From Porphyrobacter sp. (GTDB lineage: Bacteria > Pseudomonadota > Alphaproteobacteria > Sphingomonadales > Sphingomonadaceae), in contig JAGIBN010000005.1 in the NCBI GenBank assembly GCA_017744315.1, forward strand, positions 62,001-126,000: 64,000 bases of DNA, given 5' to 3'. Positions within the stretch are counted from its first letter, which is position 1. Each line of letters opens with the position of its first letter. Position numbers and translations under genes: made by a program. The notes below the pieces were generated by a model. That model was not told the origin of the DNA. It saw only the letters and a program-made list of their open reading frames with translations, and ran no database searches. Below, piece by piece: positions 44,223 to 52,647 of this stretch.

Positions 44223-45587
44223 ATGGGAGCTTCCGAACGACCGATCGCCGCCATTGTCCTTGCTGCAGGCAAGGGCACGCGAATGAAAAGCACGCGGCAC
44301 AAGGTGCTGCACGCGATTGCGGGCAGGTCGATGATCGACCACCTGCTGGCCTCGCTCGACTTGCTCGCTCCAACCAAAACGGTGGTCGTAGTCGGGGAAG
44401 GGCGCGAGCAACTCGAGGCTCACCTTGGCGGCCGCGCCGACATCGCCGTGCAGCAACCGCAGCTCGGCACTGGACACGCGGTGCAGCAGGCGGAGAGCGT
44501 GCTGACCGGGTTCGAGGGCGACGTGCTGGTCATGTACGGGGACGTACCCTTCGTCCGGCCGGAGACGATGCAGGCGATGATCGCGCGGCTCCGCGCCGCC
44601 GATGCGCCCGAGGCGGTCGTGCTGGGTTTCCTGCCCGAGGATGCGCTGCAATACGGCCGGGTGATCGCCGAAGACGGCCAGATCGCCCGCATGGTCGAAT
44701 TCAAGGATGCCAATGAGGGCGAACGCGCCTGCATGCTCTGTAACTCGGGCCTGCTGGCGGCGAAGGCGGACGTGCTGTTCGAACTGCTGGGAAAGGTCGG
44801 CAACGACAACGCCCAGGGTGAATACTACCTGCCCGACGTGGTCAACATCGCCATCGCCGAGGGCCGCAACTGCGCCGTGATCACCACCGATGAACCCGAC
44901 GAGGTCTCCGGCATCAACTCGCGTTCGGAGCTCGCAGAAGCCGAGGCGCGCTGGCAGCGTTCGCGCCGGGCCCAGGCGATGGCCGAAGGCGCGACGCTGG
45001 TGGCGCCCGAGACAGTGTTCTTCAGCTGGGACACGCGCATCGGCCGCGACGTAATGATCGAGCCGAACGTGCTCTTCGGGCCCGGCGTGGAAGTGGCCGA
45101 CGAGGTCACGATCCACGCGTTCAGCCACCTCGAAGGCGCTAAACTCGCGTCGCGGACGTCGGTCGGACCTTTCGCTCGGCTGCGGCCTGGGGCGGTGCTC
45201 GAGGAAAACAGCAAAGTCGGCAACTTCGTCGAGGTGAAGAACGCGGTGCTCGGTCAGGGCGCCAAGGCGAACCATCTGACCTATCTCGGTGACGCCACGG
45301 TCGGTGCCGGGGCTAACATCGGCGCGGGGACGATCACCTGCAACTATGACGGCTACTTCAAGTATCGAACCGAAATCGGTCCGCGCGCCTTCATCGGCTC
45401 GAACAGCGCACTGATCGCCCCGGTCAAGATCGGCGCCGACGCTATCGTGGCGGCGGGCAGTGCGGTCAGCCGTGACGTGGCCGATGGTGAACTGCGAATG
45501 GTCCGGGCGGAACAACTGGTGAAGCCCGGCTGGGCCGATCGCTTCCACGACGCGATGAAGCGCAAGAAGGCCGAGAAGAAGGGCTGA
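44223..45587 (+). CDS. glmU: Bifunctional GlcNAc-1-phosphate uridylyltransferase / GlcN-1-phosphate acetyltransferase
   Basis: 454 residues from the ATG at 44223. The uridylyltransferase half has LAAGKGTRMKS, QLGTGHAVQQ and YGDVPF; the acetyltransferase half is a left-handed beta-helix with GPFARLRPGAVL, HLTYLGDATVG, NIGAGTITCNYDGY and FIGSNSALIAPVKIG. It makes UDP-GlcNAc for peptidoglycan and LPS. The next gene of the pathway, glmS, lies after the toxin-antitoxin pair. Confidence 0.97.
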   Translation: MGASERPIAAIVLAAGKGTRMKSTRHKVLHAIAGRSMIDHLLASLDLLAPTKTVVVVGEGREQLEAHLGGRADIAVQQPQLGTGHAVQQAESVLTGFEGDVLVMYGDVPFVRPETMQAMIARLRAADAPEAVVLGFLPEDALQYGRVIAEDGQIARMVEFKDANEGERACMLCNSGLLAAKADVLFELLGKVGNDNAQGEYYLPDVVNIAIAEGRNCAVITTDEPDEVSGINSRSELAEAEARWQRSRRAQAMAEGATLVAPETVFFSWDTRIGRDVMIEPNVLFGPGVEVADEVTIHAFSHLEGAKLASRTSVGPFARLRPGAVLEENSKVGNFVEVKNAVLGQGAKANHLTYLGDATVGAGANIGAGTITCNYDGYFKYRTEIGPRAFIGSNSALIAPVKIGADAIVAAGSAVSRDVADGELRMVRAEQLVKPGWADRFHDAMKRKKAEKKG

Positions 45588-45591
45588 GCTC

Positions 45592-45626
45592 TTGACATGA
45601 TATCATGATATGATATCTAGATATCG
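45592..45626 (+). promoter_or_regulatory. Promoter/operator of the toxin-antitoxin pair
   Basis: TTGACA (45592-45597) and TATCTA (45614-45619) are 16 bases apart. Across them lie ATGATATCAT (palindrome, 45597-45606), GATATCTAGATATC (perfect 14-bp palindrome, 45612-45625) and three direct copies of ATGATAT at 45597, 45605 and 45610. The predicted transcript would begin at or next to the antitoxin ATG at 45627, and no Shine-Dalgarno precedes it, so the mRNA may be leaderless. Operator overlap with the -10 box fits autorepression. Confidence 0.75.
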
Positions 45627-45992
45627 ATGACGCGGATTCTTGCCGACCTGCCTGACGATGACATCCAGTGGCTCGACCGCATCGCGGAAGAGCGCGGCAA
45701 GTCGCGCGCTGCCGTTCTTCGTGAAGCGGTCACTGCCTACCGGGCAGAAGGCGTCCAGGACTGGCTCGATCGCGGGTTCGGTCTTTGGAAGGACCGTACC
45801 GACATCGGGGATTCGGTCGAATGGCAGCGCCGGGAGCGCGCGTCTTCGACGCGGCCCTGGGATGACGATTACGAGCAAGTCAAAGCCGAATTCCCGGAGC
45901 TTTTCGACGCCGAAGATGACCGCCAGCGGCAGATTCATCTCGACATGCTTGCGGGCAAGTACCCTCCTGGTCAGAAGCTCGATCCGAAGTGA
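45627..45992 (+). CDS. Ribbon-helix-helix antitoxin
   Basis: 121 residues. The N-terminal TRILADLPDDDIQWLDRIAEERGKSRAAVLREAVTAY is a CopG/Arc-like ribbon-helix-helix, the DNA-binding part. The acidic/aromatic C-terminal half (DWLDRGFGLWKDR, EQVKAEFPELFDAEDD) would bind and block the toxin. It is longer than most RHH antitoxins (about 70-90). Its stop overlaps the toxin start as GTGA. Confidence 0.87.
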   Translation: MTRILADLPDDDIQWLDRIAEERGKSRAAVLREAVTAYRAEGVQDWLDRGFGLWKDRTDIGDSVEWQRRERASSTRPWDDDYEQVKAEFPELFDAEDDRQRQIHLDMLAGKYPPGQKLDPK

Positions 45993-46369
45993 GCGGCTTT
46001 GCCTTTGACGCCAACATCCTGATTGATGCTCTCGCCGGATTTGACTTGGCGAGAGTGGAAATTCGCCGTGCGGCCGGGCAGGGTACCCGGCCCTGGATCA
46101 GCCGGATGGTCTGGATCGAGGTGATGTCCAAGGGGGCGGCTCATCACTTGCGCGATACCGAGGCCTTCCTGTCCGGATTTGGCGTGGACGAGATCGATGG
46201 CGAAATCGCCGGGCGCGCTGCGGCATTGCGTCGGGAGCGGCCGCGCCTCAAATCTCCCGATGCCATAATCCTGGCGAGCGCGATGGTCAGGGGCCGCGTG
46301 CTTGTCACTCGAAACACAAAGGACTTCCCGGCTGAGATGCCGGGCATCCGCGTACCTTACACCCTCTAG
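45989..46369 (+). CDS. PIN-domain toxin (VapC type)
   Basis: 126 residues from a GTG overlapping the antitoxin stop. Acidic metal ligands of the PIN nuclease fold are in place: Asp7 (FDANILID), Glu44 (WIEV), Asp91 (SPDAIILASA) and Asp112 (TRNTKDF). VapC toxins cleave specific RNAs, usually tRNAs, when free of antitoxin. The pair occupies the gap between glmU and glmS. Confidence 0.88.
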   Translation: MSGFAFDANILIDALAGFDLARVEIRRAAGQGTRPWISRMVWIEVMSKGAAHHLRDTEAFLSGFGVDEIDGEIAGRAAALRRERPRLKSPDAIILASAMVRGRVLVTRNTKDFPAEMPGIRVPYTL

Positions 46370-46386
46370 AGCAAGGCAGTCTCTCC

Positions 46387-48210
46387 ATGTGCGGAATCAT
46401 TGGCATCGTCGGCAAGGAACCGGTCGCGGAACGGCTCGTCGACGGTCTCCGGCGGATGGAATACCGCGGCTATGACAGTGCCGGTATCTGCACGATCGAC
46501 GGCGGCAACCTGATCCGCCGCCGGGCGCCCGGGAAGCTGCTCAACCTTGTTGCTGAGATCGAGCGTCATCCGGCCCCCGGCGACATCGGCATCGCGCACA
46601 CCCGCTGGGCGACCCACGGCGCTCCTACGGCCAGCAACGCGCATCCTCATGCGACCGATGATGTTGCCCTGGTCCACAACGGCATCATCGAGAACTTCAA
46701 GCCGCTGCGCGAAGGGCTGCTCGCTCGCGGCCGCAAGCTCGAGAGCGAAACCGATACCGAGATCGTGGCCCACCTCGTGTCGGAGCAGATCGAAGCCGGA
46801 CTTTTGCCGCAAGATGCGGTGAAGGCCGTTCTGCCGCAATTGCGGGGCGCCTTTGCTCTCGCGATTGCGTTCAGGGCCCATCCCGATTTGTTGATCGGAG
46901 CTCGCCTCGGTTCTCCGCTGGTCGTCGGCTACGGCGAGGGCGAAACCTACCTCGGGTCCGACGCGCTTGCGCTTGCTCCGCTGACGCAGCAGATCTCCTA
47001 CCTGGACGAGGGTGACTGGGTCGTCGTCACGCGCGAAGGTGCGGCGATCTTCGACAAGGATAACAATCCGGTAGAGCGCGAAGTTACCACGTCGGGTGCC
47101 TCGGCGGCTGCGATCGAGAAGGGCAATTACCGCCACTTCATGCAGAAGGAGATCTTCGAGCAGCCGACGGTCGTGGCGCAGACCTTGCGCAGCTATCTCC
47201 GTCCGGTCGAGATGCAGGTGGCCCTGCCGCAGATCGACTTCGACATCTCGGCGATCGATCGCGTGACCATCGTGGCGTGCGGCACCAGCTACTACGCGGG
47301 CATGGTCGCGAAGTACTGGTTCGAGCAGTTCGCGCGCGTTCCGGTCGACCTCGATTTCGCCAGCGAGTTCCGATACCGCGAGCCGGTCCTGCAGAAAGGC
47401 GGGCTGGCGCTGTTCATTTCGCAGAGCGGAGAAACAGCCGATACCCTCGCGGCGCTCAGGCATTGCAAGGCCGAAGGGCAGACGATCGCCGTGGTCGTCA
47501 ACGTGCCCACCAGTTCCATGGCGCGCGAGGCGGACTTGCTGCTGCCGACGCATGCCGGCCCCGAGATCGGCGTCGCCTCGACCAAGGCGTTCACCTGTCA
47601 GTTGGCAGTGCTCGCGGCTCTCGCAGCGCACTTTGCGGTAAAGAAGGGCCGGCTGGACCGGGAGGCGGAAGCGGAGGTCGTGCGGCATCTGCTCGAGGCC
47701 CCGGCGTCGCTCAACGCAGCCCTGGCGCACGACGACGAGATCGCGGCTATGGCGCACCTGATCGCTCCCGCTCGCGACGTTCTTTACCTCGGGCGCGGTC
47801 CTGACTTCCCACTGGCGTTGGAAGGGGCGCTGAAGCTCAAGGAAATCAGCTACATCCATGCCGAAGGTTATGCGGCGGGTGAGATGAAGCACGGCCCGAT
47901 CGCGCTGATCGACGAGGCCGTTCCGGTGATCGTACTGGCGCCTTCGGGGCCTCTGTTCGAAAAGACCGTCTCGAACATGCAGGAAGTCCGCGCTCGCGGC
48001 GGCAAGATCGTGCTGATTTCCGACAAGGCGGGGCTGGAAGAGGCCGGAGAGGGTTGCATGGCGACCATCGAAATGCCGCAAGTGCACCCCCTGATCGCGC
48101 CGCTCGTCTACGCGGTTCCGGTGCAGTTGATTGCCTATCACACCGCCTGCGTCAAAGGGACCGACGTCGACCAGCCGCGCAATCTCGCCAAGTCGGTGAC
48201 GGTCGAATAG
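46387..48210 (+). CDS. glmS: Glutamine-fructose-6-phosphate aminotransferase (isomerising)
   Basis: 607 residues. The N-terminal nucleophile Cys2 (MCGIIGIVG) and HTRWATHG mark the glutaminase domain; two SIS domains follow (ACGTSYYAGMVAKYWFE, FISQSGETADTLAAL, EGYAAGEMKHGPIALID) and the end PRNLAKSVTVE is conserved. It makes glucosamine-6-phosphate. Some GlmS mRNAs carry a ribozyme; the toxin-antitoxin genes fill the upstream region, leaving 17 bases. Confidence 0.97.
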   Translation: MCGIIGIVGKEPVAERLVDGLRRMEYRGYDSAGICTIDGGNLIRRRAPGKLLNLVAEIERHPAPGDIGIAHTRWATHGAPTASNAHPHATDDVALVHNGIIENFKPLREGLLARGRKLESETDTEIVAHLVSEQIEAGLLPQDAVKAVLPQLRGAFALAIAFRAHPDLLIGARLGSPLVVGYGEGETYLGSDALALAPLTQQISYLDEGDWVVVTREGAAIFDKDNNPVEREVTTSGASAAAIEKGNYRHFMQKEIFEQPTVVAQTLRSYLRPVEMQVALPQIDFDISAIDRVTIVACGTSYYAGMVAKYWFEQFARVPVDLDFASEFRYREPVLQKGGLALFISQSGETADTLAALRHCKAEGQTIAVVVNVPTSSMAREADLLLPTHAGPEIGVASTKAFTCQLAVLAALAAHFAVKKGRLDREAEAEVVRHLLEAPASLNAALAHDDEIAAMAHLIAPARDVLYLGRGPDFPLALEGALKLKEISYIHAEGYAAGEMKHGPIALIDEAVPVIVLAPSGPLFEKTVSNMQEVRARGGKIVLISDKAGLEEAGEGCMATIEMPQVHPLIAPLVYAVPVQLIAYHTACVKGTDVDQPRNLAKSVTVE

Positions 48211-48264
48211 TTTTCGTGACACCGACAATCTTCTAGCTCGGGCTTTACCCGCTTCTAACCATTG

Positions 48265-50631
48265 ATGCCCTACGCGCGATGGGTGAGCGCGAATCCATCC
48301 GAACTGCCGACGATCAGGCTTTCAGCGTTGGAGCTTCTGGGTCTTAAGGGCCCGGCCGATGGAGATTGGGCGCGGGTCCGTGCTTTGCAGTACGGTCAGT
48401 TGCACAAGACCGTCCTGATCCGCACCATCGCCCAGGCGCTTGCGGCTGCGGTCACGGTGAGCGTGTTCGTCGGCAAAGTGCCGGTCTGGCTGCTCGGGCT
48501 GTGGCTCGTGGCTGCGCTTGCGGCGACCTGGAATACGATCAGGATCGACCGCAGTCTGGCCGACATCGACCGCCGAACCATGACGCGGCACGAATTCAGG
48601 CGCCAGGCCCTGGGCGTGGCAGGCAGCGCTCTGGTCTGGGCGGCCGCCATGGTTCTGTTCCCACCCTACGGCGGGCAGGCGGAGCACTTTGCGCTCTGGA
48701 CTTTGGTGGCGATGCTGATCGCCAGTTCGGCTTCGATCCTGTCGTCGGCACCGATGGGCACCGTGGTGTTCATTGCCATCACCGGCGGGACTGCCAGCGC
48801 CTCCTTCGTCCTTTCGGGCGATTACGGTTTCGCGGGAGTGACCCTGGCATTCATAACGCTGGCCATTTCCGGAACTATCGATTCCGCCCGAACCTACCTC
48901 TCCGCTCGCATCGCCGAAGCCGGGGTGGCCGAGAAGGACGAGGTGGTTTCGCTGCTGCTGCGCGAATTCCAGGAGAACGAGGCTGACTGGCTCTGGCAAG
49001 TCGACCCCAACCGCCGGGTGAGGTCTGCCAGCCCGCGCTTCGCGTTCGCGCTGGGCAAGGATCCGGCGGCGGCCGAAGGTCTGCCCTTCATTCAGTTGAT
49101 TGCCGGCGACAGCTGGGACAGCGGCCAGTTCCATCCCAGCCTCTACGACCTCGCCGAACGGCTCAAGCGCCGGGAGAGCTTTTCGAACCTGCTGGTCCAG
49201 GTGACAGTCGCCACCGGCCGGCGCTGGTGGGAGCTGTCGGGCACGCCGATGCTCGACGAGAACGGCAGCTTCATCGGATACCGCGGCGTTGGTTCAGACG
49301 TCACCGAGCAGCGCGAATCCGACGAGAAGATCGCTTACCTCGCGCGTTACGACACGCTGACGGGCCTGCCGAACCGCCTCATGCTAACAGAGGCGCTGGG
49401 TGAAGCGATGCGCTTCGCCGATCAGTGGCGAAGCCGCTGCGCTTTCCTGATGATCGACCTCGACCGCTTCAAGTCGGTCAACGACTCCCTGGGCCATCAG
49501 GTCGGCGACCGGCTGTTGGCCCAAGTGTCCCAGCGGCTGAAGTCTGTCATTGGCGAGAACGAGCAGTGCGGCCGCCTGGGCGGCGACGAGTTTGCCATCG
49601 TCATCAGCGATGCCTCGAACGAAGGGGCTGTCGCCCGTGTCGCCGAAGCAGTGATCGAGGCTCTCTCACAGCCCTACGACGTGGACAACCACAAGCTCTA
49701 CATCGGCGCGAGCGTGGGATCGGCCCTTTGTCCGAAGGACGGCAACACGGTCGAGATGCTGATGCGCAATGCCGACCTCGCGCTCTACCGGGCGAAGGAC
49801 GAAGGCGGGGGATTGCACTTCCGCTACGAGCCCTCGCTGCATGCCAACGCCGAAGAGCGCCGCAAGCTCGAACTCGCCCTGCGCAACGCGATCGGCAAGG
49901 AGGAGTTGAGGCTCCATTACCAACCCGTGGTCGATGCCAAGAACGGAACCTTGGTCAGCTTCGAGGCACTGCTCCGGTGGCAGAGCAAGGACCATGGCTT
50001 CGTCAGCCCGGGCAAGTTCATCCCACTGGCCGAGGACACCCGCCTGATCGTACCGATAGGCGAGTGGGTGCTTTACGAGGCCTGCCGTGAGGCCGTTCGC
50101 TGGCCGGGCGACATCAAGGTTGGCGTGAACGTTTCCGGCGAGCAATTGCTTGAGCCTGGCTTCTCGGCCCACGTCGTCCGCGCCCTGGTGGACAGCGGCT
50201 TGCCGCCGTATCGGCTTGAGGTCGAAGTTACCGAGAGCATCTTCCTGCGCGATGCGCGAACCGCGCGGCAGACGCTGGAAGAGATCATGGCGCTGGGCTG
50301 TTCCGTTGCGCTCGACGATTTCGGCACCGGCTATTCTTCACTCGGCTACATCAGGGCCTTGCGCTTCTCGACGATCAAGGTCGACCGCACCTTCGTGCAA
50401 GGCGCGGCGCAGGGCAGTGTGGAGAGCCTGGCCATCATTCGCGCCGTTGTGGCGATGGCCGATAGCCTGGGTATGACGACCACCGCGGAGGGCGCGGAAA
50501 CGGCCGAGGAAGTCGCGCTGATCACCAACCTCGGATGCACCAAGATCCAGGGCTACTACTTCGGTCGGCCGATGGAGGCCGACGACGCGCTAAAGCTGAT
50601 CGGCCGCAAGGGGCGCGTCGCGGCGGCTTGA
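48265..50631 (+). CDS. Membrane GGDEF-EAL protein
   Basis: About 788 residues. N-terminal membrane region with five to seven helices (about 53-205), a PAS-like domain (about 240-350; ADWLWQVDPNRRVRSASPRF, IGYRGVGSDVTEQRE), GGDEF at 440-444 (GRLGGDEFAIV) and EAL at 568-570 (SFEALLRW), with the later metal/loop motifs DDFGTGYSSLGY and IKVDRTFV intact. No RxxD inhibition site stands five residues before GGDEF (ENEQ). Both cyclase and phosphodiesterase activities for c-di-GMP are plausible. Numbering is from the TTG at 48262; the ATG at 48265 is the chosen start. Confidence 0.9.
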   Translation: MPYARWVSANPSELPTIRLSALELLGLKGPADGDWARVRALQYGQLHKTVLIRTIAQALAAAVTVSVFVGKVPVWLLGLWLVAALAATWNTIRIDRSLADIDRRTMTRHEFRRQALGVAGSALVWAAAMVLFPPYGGQAEHFALWTLVAMLIASSASILSSAPMGTVVFIAITGGTASASFVLSGDYGFAGVTLAFITLAISGTIDSARTYLSARIAEAGVAEKDEVVSLLLREFQENEADWLWQVDPNRRVRSASPRFAFALGKDPAAAEGLPFIQLIAGDSWDSGQFHPSLYDLAERLKRRESFSNLLVQVTVATGRRWWELSGTPMLDENGSFIGYRGVGSDVTEQRESDEKIAYLARYDTLTGLPNRLMLTEALGEAMRFADQWRSRCAFLMIDLDRFKSVNDSLGHQVGDRLLAQVSQRLKSVIGENEQCGRLGGDEFAIVISDASNEGAVARVAEAVIEALSQPYDVDNHKLYIGASVGSALCPKDGNTVEMLMRNADLALYRAKDEGGGLHFRYEPSLHANAEERRKLELALRNAIGKEELRLHYQPVVDAKNGTLVSFEALLRWQSKDHGFVSPGKFIPLAEDTRLIVPIGEWVLYEACREAVRWPGDIKVGVNVSGEQLLEPGFSAHVVRALVDSGLPPYRLEVEVTESIFLRDARTARQTLEEIMALGCSVALDDFGTGYSSLGYIRALRFSTIKVDRTFVQGAAQGSVESLAIIRAVVAMADSLGMTTTAEGAETAEEVALITNLGCTKIQGYYFGRPMEADDALKLIGRKGRVAAA

Positions 50632-50636
50632 GGAAG

Positions 50637-50665
50637 TCCTCCCTATCGCGCGGCGATGGGGAGGA
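50637..50665. repeat. Hairpin repeat, solo copy of the ATCCTCCC family
   Basis: TCCTCCC-T-ATCGC and GCGAT-G-GGGAGGA pair as a 13-bp stem (one T-G wobble) around GCG. The sequence is nearly that of the left end of the 51700-51839 element. It falls in the gap after the GGDEF-EAL stop and before purQ, so it may also act as a factor-dependent terminator; no T-run follows. Confidence 0.75.
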
Positions 50666-50674
50666 TCAGAAGCG

Positions 50675-51352
50675 TCAGGCCTCTACCAGACCCCGGATCG
50701 CGCTTTCGAACATGGCGCGGCCATCGCTGCTGCCATGTTCCGCTTCGATCGCCCGTTCCGGGTGCGGCATCATGCCGAGCACATTGCCGGCTTCGTTGAG
50801 AATGCCGGCGATATCGCGGCGGGACCCGTTGACCGTCTCGGCATAGCGGAAAGCCACGCGGCCTTCGCCTTCGAGCCGATCGAGCGTGTTCTCGTCAGCG
50901 AAATAGTTGCCGTCGTGGTGTGCAACCGGAATGTGCACGATTTGCCCGGCTTCATAGCCGGCGGTGAACAACGACTGGCTGTTCTCGACCGAAAGCTGGA
51001 CCGTGCGGCAGATGAAGTGCTGGTTGGCGTTGCGCATCAGGGCGCCCGGCAGCAGGCCCGATTCCGTCAGGACCTGGAAGCCGTTGCAGATGCCGAGAAC
51101 GGGCACGCCCCGTCCGGCGGCCTCTACAACCGCCTGCATGATCGGGCTGCGGGCGGCCATTGCGCCGGAGCGCAGATAGTCGCCGTAGGAGAAACCGCCG
51201 GGAAGGGCGATGAAGTCGAGCTTTTCCGGCAGCTCGGCATCACCGTGCCACACGCGCAGTGCCGGGGTGCCGGAGACTTTCTCCAGCGCCACAGCCAGGT
51301 CCCGGTCGCAGTTCGAACCCGGGAAGGTGACGACTGCCGACCGGAAGCTCAC
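50675..51352 (-). CDS. purQ: FGAM synthase glutaminase subunit PurQ
   Basis: 225 residues from a GTG at 51352 overlapping the purS stop (GTGA). [35 protein letters not shown], the nucleophile Cys in [19 protein letters not shown] and the MMPHPER His/Glu are all present. It feeds ammonia to PurL; PurL itself is not in the window. Confidence 0.95.
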   Translation of the reverse strand: MSFRSAVVTFPGSNCDRDLAVALEKVSGTPALRVWHGDAELPEKLDFIALPGGFSYGDYLRSGAMAARSPIMQAVVEAAGRGVPVLGICNGFQVLTESGLLPGALMRNANQHFICRTVQLSVENSQSLFTAGYEAGQIVHIPVAHHDGNYFADENTLDRLEGEGRVAFRYAETVNGSRRDIAGILNEAGNVLGMMPHPERAIEAEHGSSDGRAMFESAIRGLVEA

Positions 51353-51591
51353 GCTACTGCCTCCGGCTTTTCGATGCGGTAGTTCTCGATCACCATGTTG
51401 GCGAGCAGCTGGCGGCACATCTGGTCGATATCCGCGTCGCTCGTGCCATCGGCCACGTCGAGTTCGATCAGGCGGCCGACCCGCACATCCTCGATGCCCT
51501 TGAAACCGAGCCCTTCGAGCGAATGGTGCACGGCACGGCCTTGAGGGTCGAGCACGCCGGGCTTGAGGCTGACATGGATGCGAACCTTCAT
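51349..51591 (-). CDS. purS: FGAM synthase subunit PurS
   Basis: 80 residues from the ATG at 51591; the longer frame runs into the palindromic repeat. [29 protein letters not shown] and [14 protein letters not shown] are the family pattern. PurS bridges PurQ and PurL. Coupled to purQ. Confidence 0.94.
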   Translation of the reverse strand: MKVRIHVSLKPGVLDPQGRAVHHSLEGLGFKGIEDVRVGRLIELDVADGTSDADIDQMCRQLLANMVIENYRIEKPEAVA

Positions 51592-51699
51592 GGGGCGGGG
51601 GCCTTCTGGAAAATGGGACGGGAGTCGCTCTGGCCTATGGCGATTGAGCGCCTTCGCGGCAAGGGTGTTCAAGCTGCCGCACGGTTGCCGAACGAGCCA

Positions 51700-51839
51700 A
51701 TCCTCCCTGTCGCGCAGCGATGGGGAGGGGGACCGTCCGCGAAGCGGATGGTGGAGGGGCTGGCGTTGCGCCACTGGCCCCTCCGTCAGCCGCCATGCGG
51801 CTGCCACTTCCCCATGAGGCTAAGCCTCACAGGGAGGAT
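51700..51839. repeat. MITE-like palindromic element with 11-bp terminal inverted repeats
   Basis: ATCCTCCCTGT (51700-51710) is matched inverted by ACAGGGAGGAT (51829-51839). Inside are several stem-loops: CCTCCC/GGGAGG near the left end, GGAGGGGC-TGGCG pairing with CGCCA-GGCCCC, CAGCCGC/GCGGCTG around CAT, and GAGGCT/AGCCTC around AA. No reading frame is supported. It sits between purS and the secreted-protein gene. This looks like an intergenic palindromic unit of the sort scattered in sphingomonad genomes. Confidence 0.8.
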
Positions 51840-51847
51840 CTATTGGA

Positions 51848-52564
51848 TCAGAGCCCGGGAACCGAGCAGTTGGCCTTCTCACCGCAGTTCACCGCGATGT
51901 GCGTCGCCTTAACTTCACCGCCTTCGATGCGGAAGGTGAAGCTCGCAGGGAAACGATCAGCGCCAAGCCGGGCGAGTACGTTCACGCCGCCGAGCACTTC
52001 GTCGATCACGTAGACGCGGTCGGCCGTCGTGGCGCCGTTCGCTGCGCGGGCATCGAGCCAGGCGTTGGCGGCCGCGGTCAGGTCCTGGCGGCTCATGCGC
52101 TTGTCGGCGGGGATTTCGGACCACTGTTCCGCCTTGGCGGTGGCGAGCGAAGTCTGGGCGTCGAACTTCCAGTCGCCCTTGTCGGTCACGAGGTTGTCGA
52201 TCGGGCCAACGCCGAAAAAGCCGTTGGTGAGCTGCGTCGCCAGAACCATCGGCCGCTCGGGATTGAGCAGCACGGCTTCGACGAAAGTCTTGCAGGAGGT
52301 GGTGTCGAGCAACGCGTGGTTCCAGTCGACCGTGCGCGCCTGGTTGTCGAAAAACGCCGACAGGAAGCCGATCTCCAGGTTTTCGCGATAGTCGACCCAT
52401 TCGCCGAGGTTCATTTCGAACGGCGAGCCCTTCTGGACGCCGGAGACCCAATCGTTCGCGATGCCTTGCAGCAGTTCGCGGCTGCAGCCGCCCTGCGCTG
52501 CGGCGGGCGTGGCGAAAGTGGCGGTGGCGGCGAGTGCCACGGCGGCAAACCCAAGACGTTTCAT
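51848..52564 (-). CDS. Secreted protein of unknown function
   Basis: 238 residues from the ATG at 52564. Signal peptide LGFAAVALAATATFATPAAA; mature part with five cysteines (GGCSRE, TTSCKTF, VNCGEKANCSVPG). NDWVSGVQKGSPFEMNLGEWVDYREN and IDNLVTDKGDWKF suggest an alpha+beta fold resembling SnoaL/NTF2-like secreted domains; this is a guess. It follows the M16 peptidase gene and may be cotranscribed with it. Confidence 0.72.
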   Translation of the reverse strand: MKRLGFAAVALAATATFATPAAAQGGCSRELLQGIANDWVSGVQKGSPFEMNLGEWVDYRENLEIGFLSAFFDNQARTVDWNHALLDTTSCKTFVEAVLLNPERPMVLATQLTNGFFGVGPIDNLVTDKGDWKFDAQTSLATAKAEQWSEIPADKRMSRQDLTAAANAWLDARAANGATTADRVYVIDEVLGGVNVLARLGADRFPASFTFRIEGGEVKATHIAVNCGEKANCSVPGL

Positions 52565-52647
52565 TGCTATGCGTTCCCTCTCGGCCGCGCGGCGGCCCTT
52601 CTCAAGTTGGTGCGCCATATTGCGCTCATCCGATTTCGGCTAGAGGC

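Noticed and set aside
44163-45548. N-terminal extension of gph over glmU (long frame 43491-45548)
   Set aside because: The HAD domain starts at the ATG at 44162; the remainder is antisense to glmU.
47100-48210. glmS-type ribozyme or riboswitch
   Set aside because: Only 17 bases precede glmS and they follow the toxin stop, leaving no room for a leader.
46366-48228. 620-residue minus-strand frame opposite glmS
   Set aside because: Exact antisense of a well-recognised enzyme; no family pattern.
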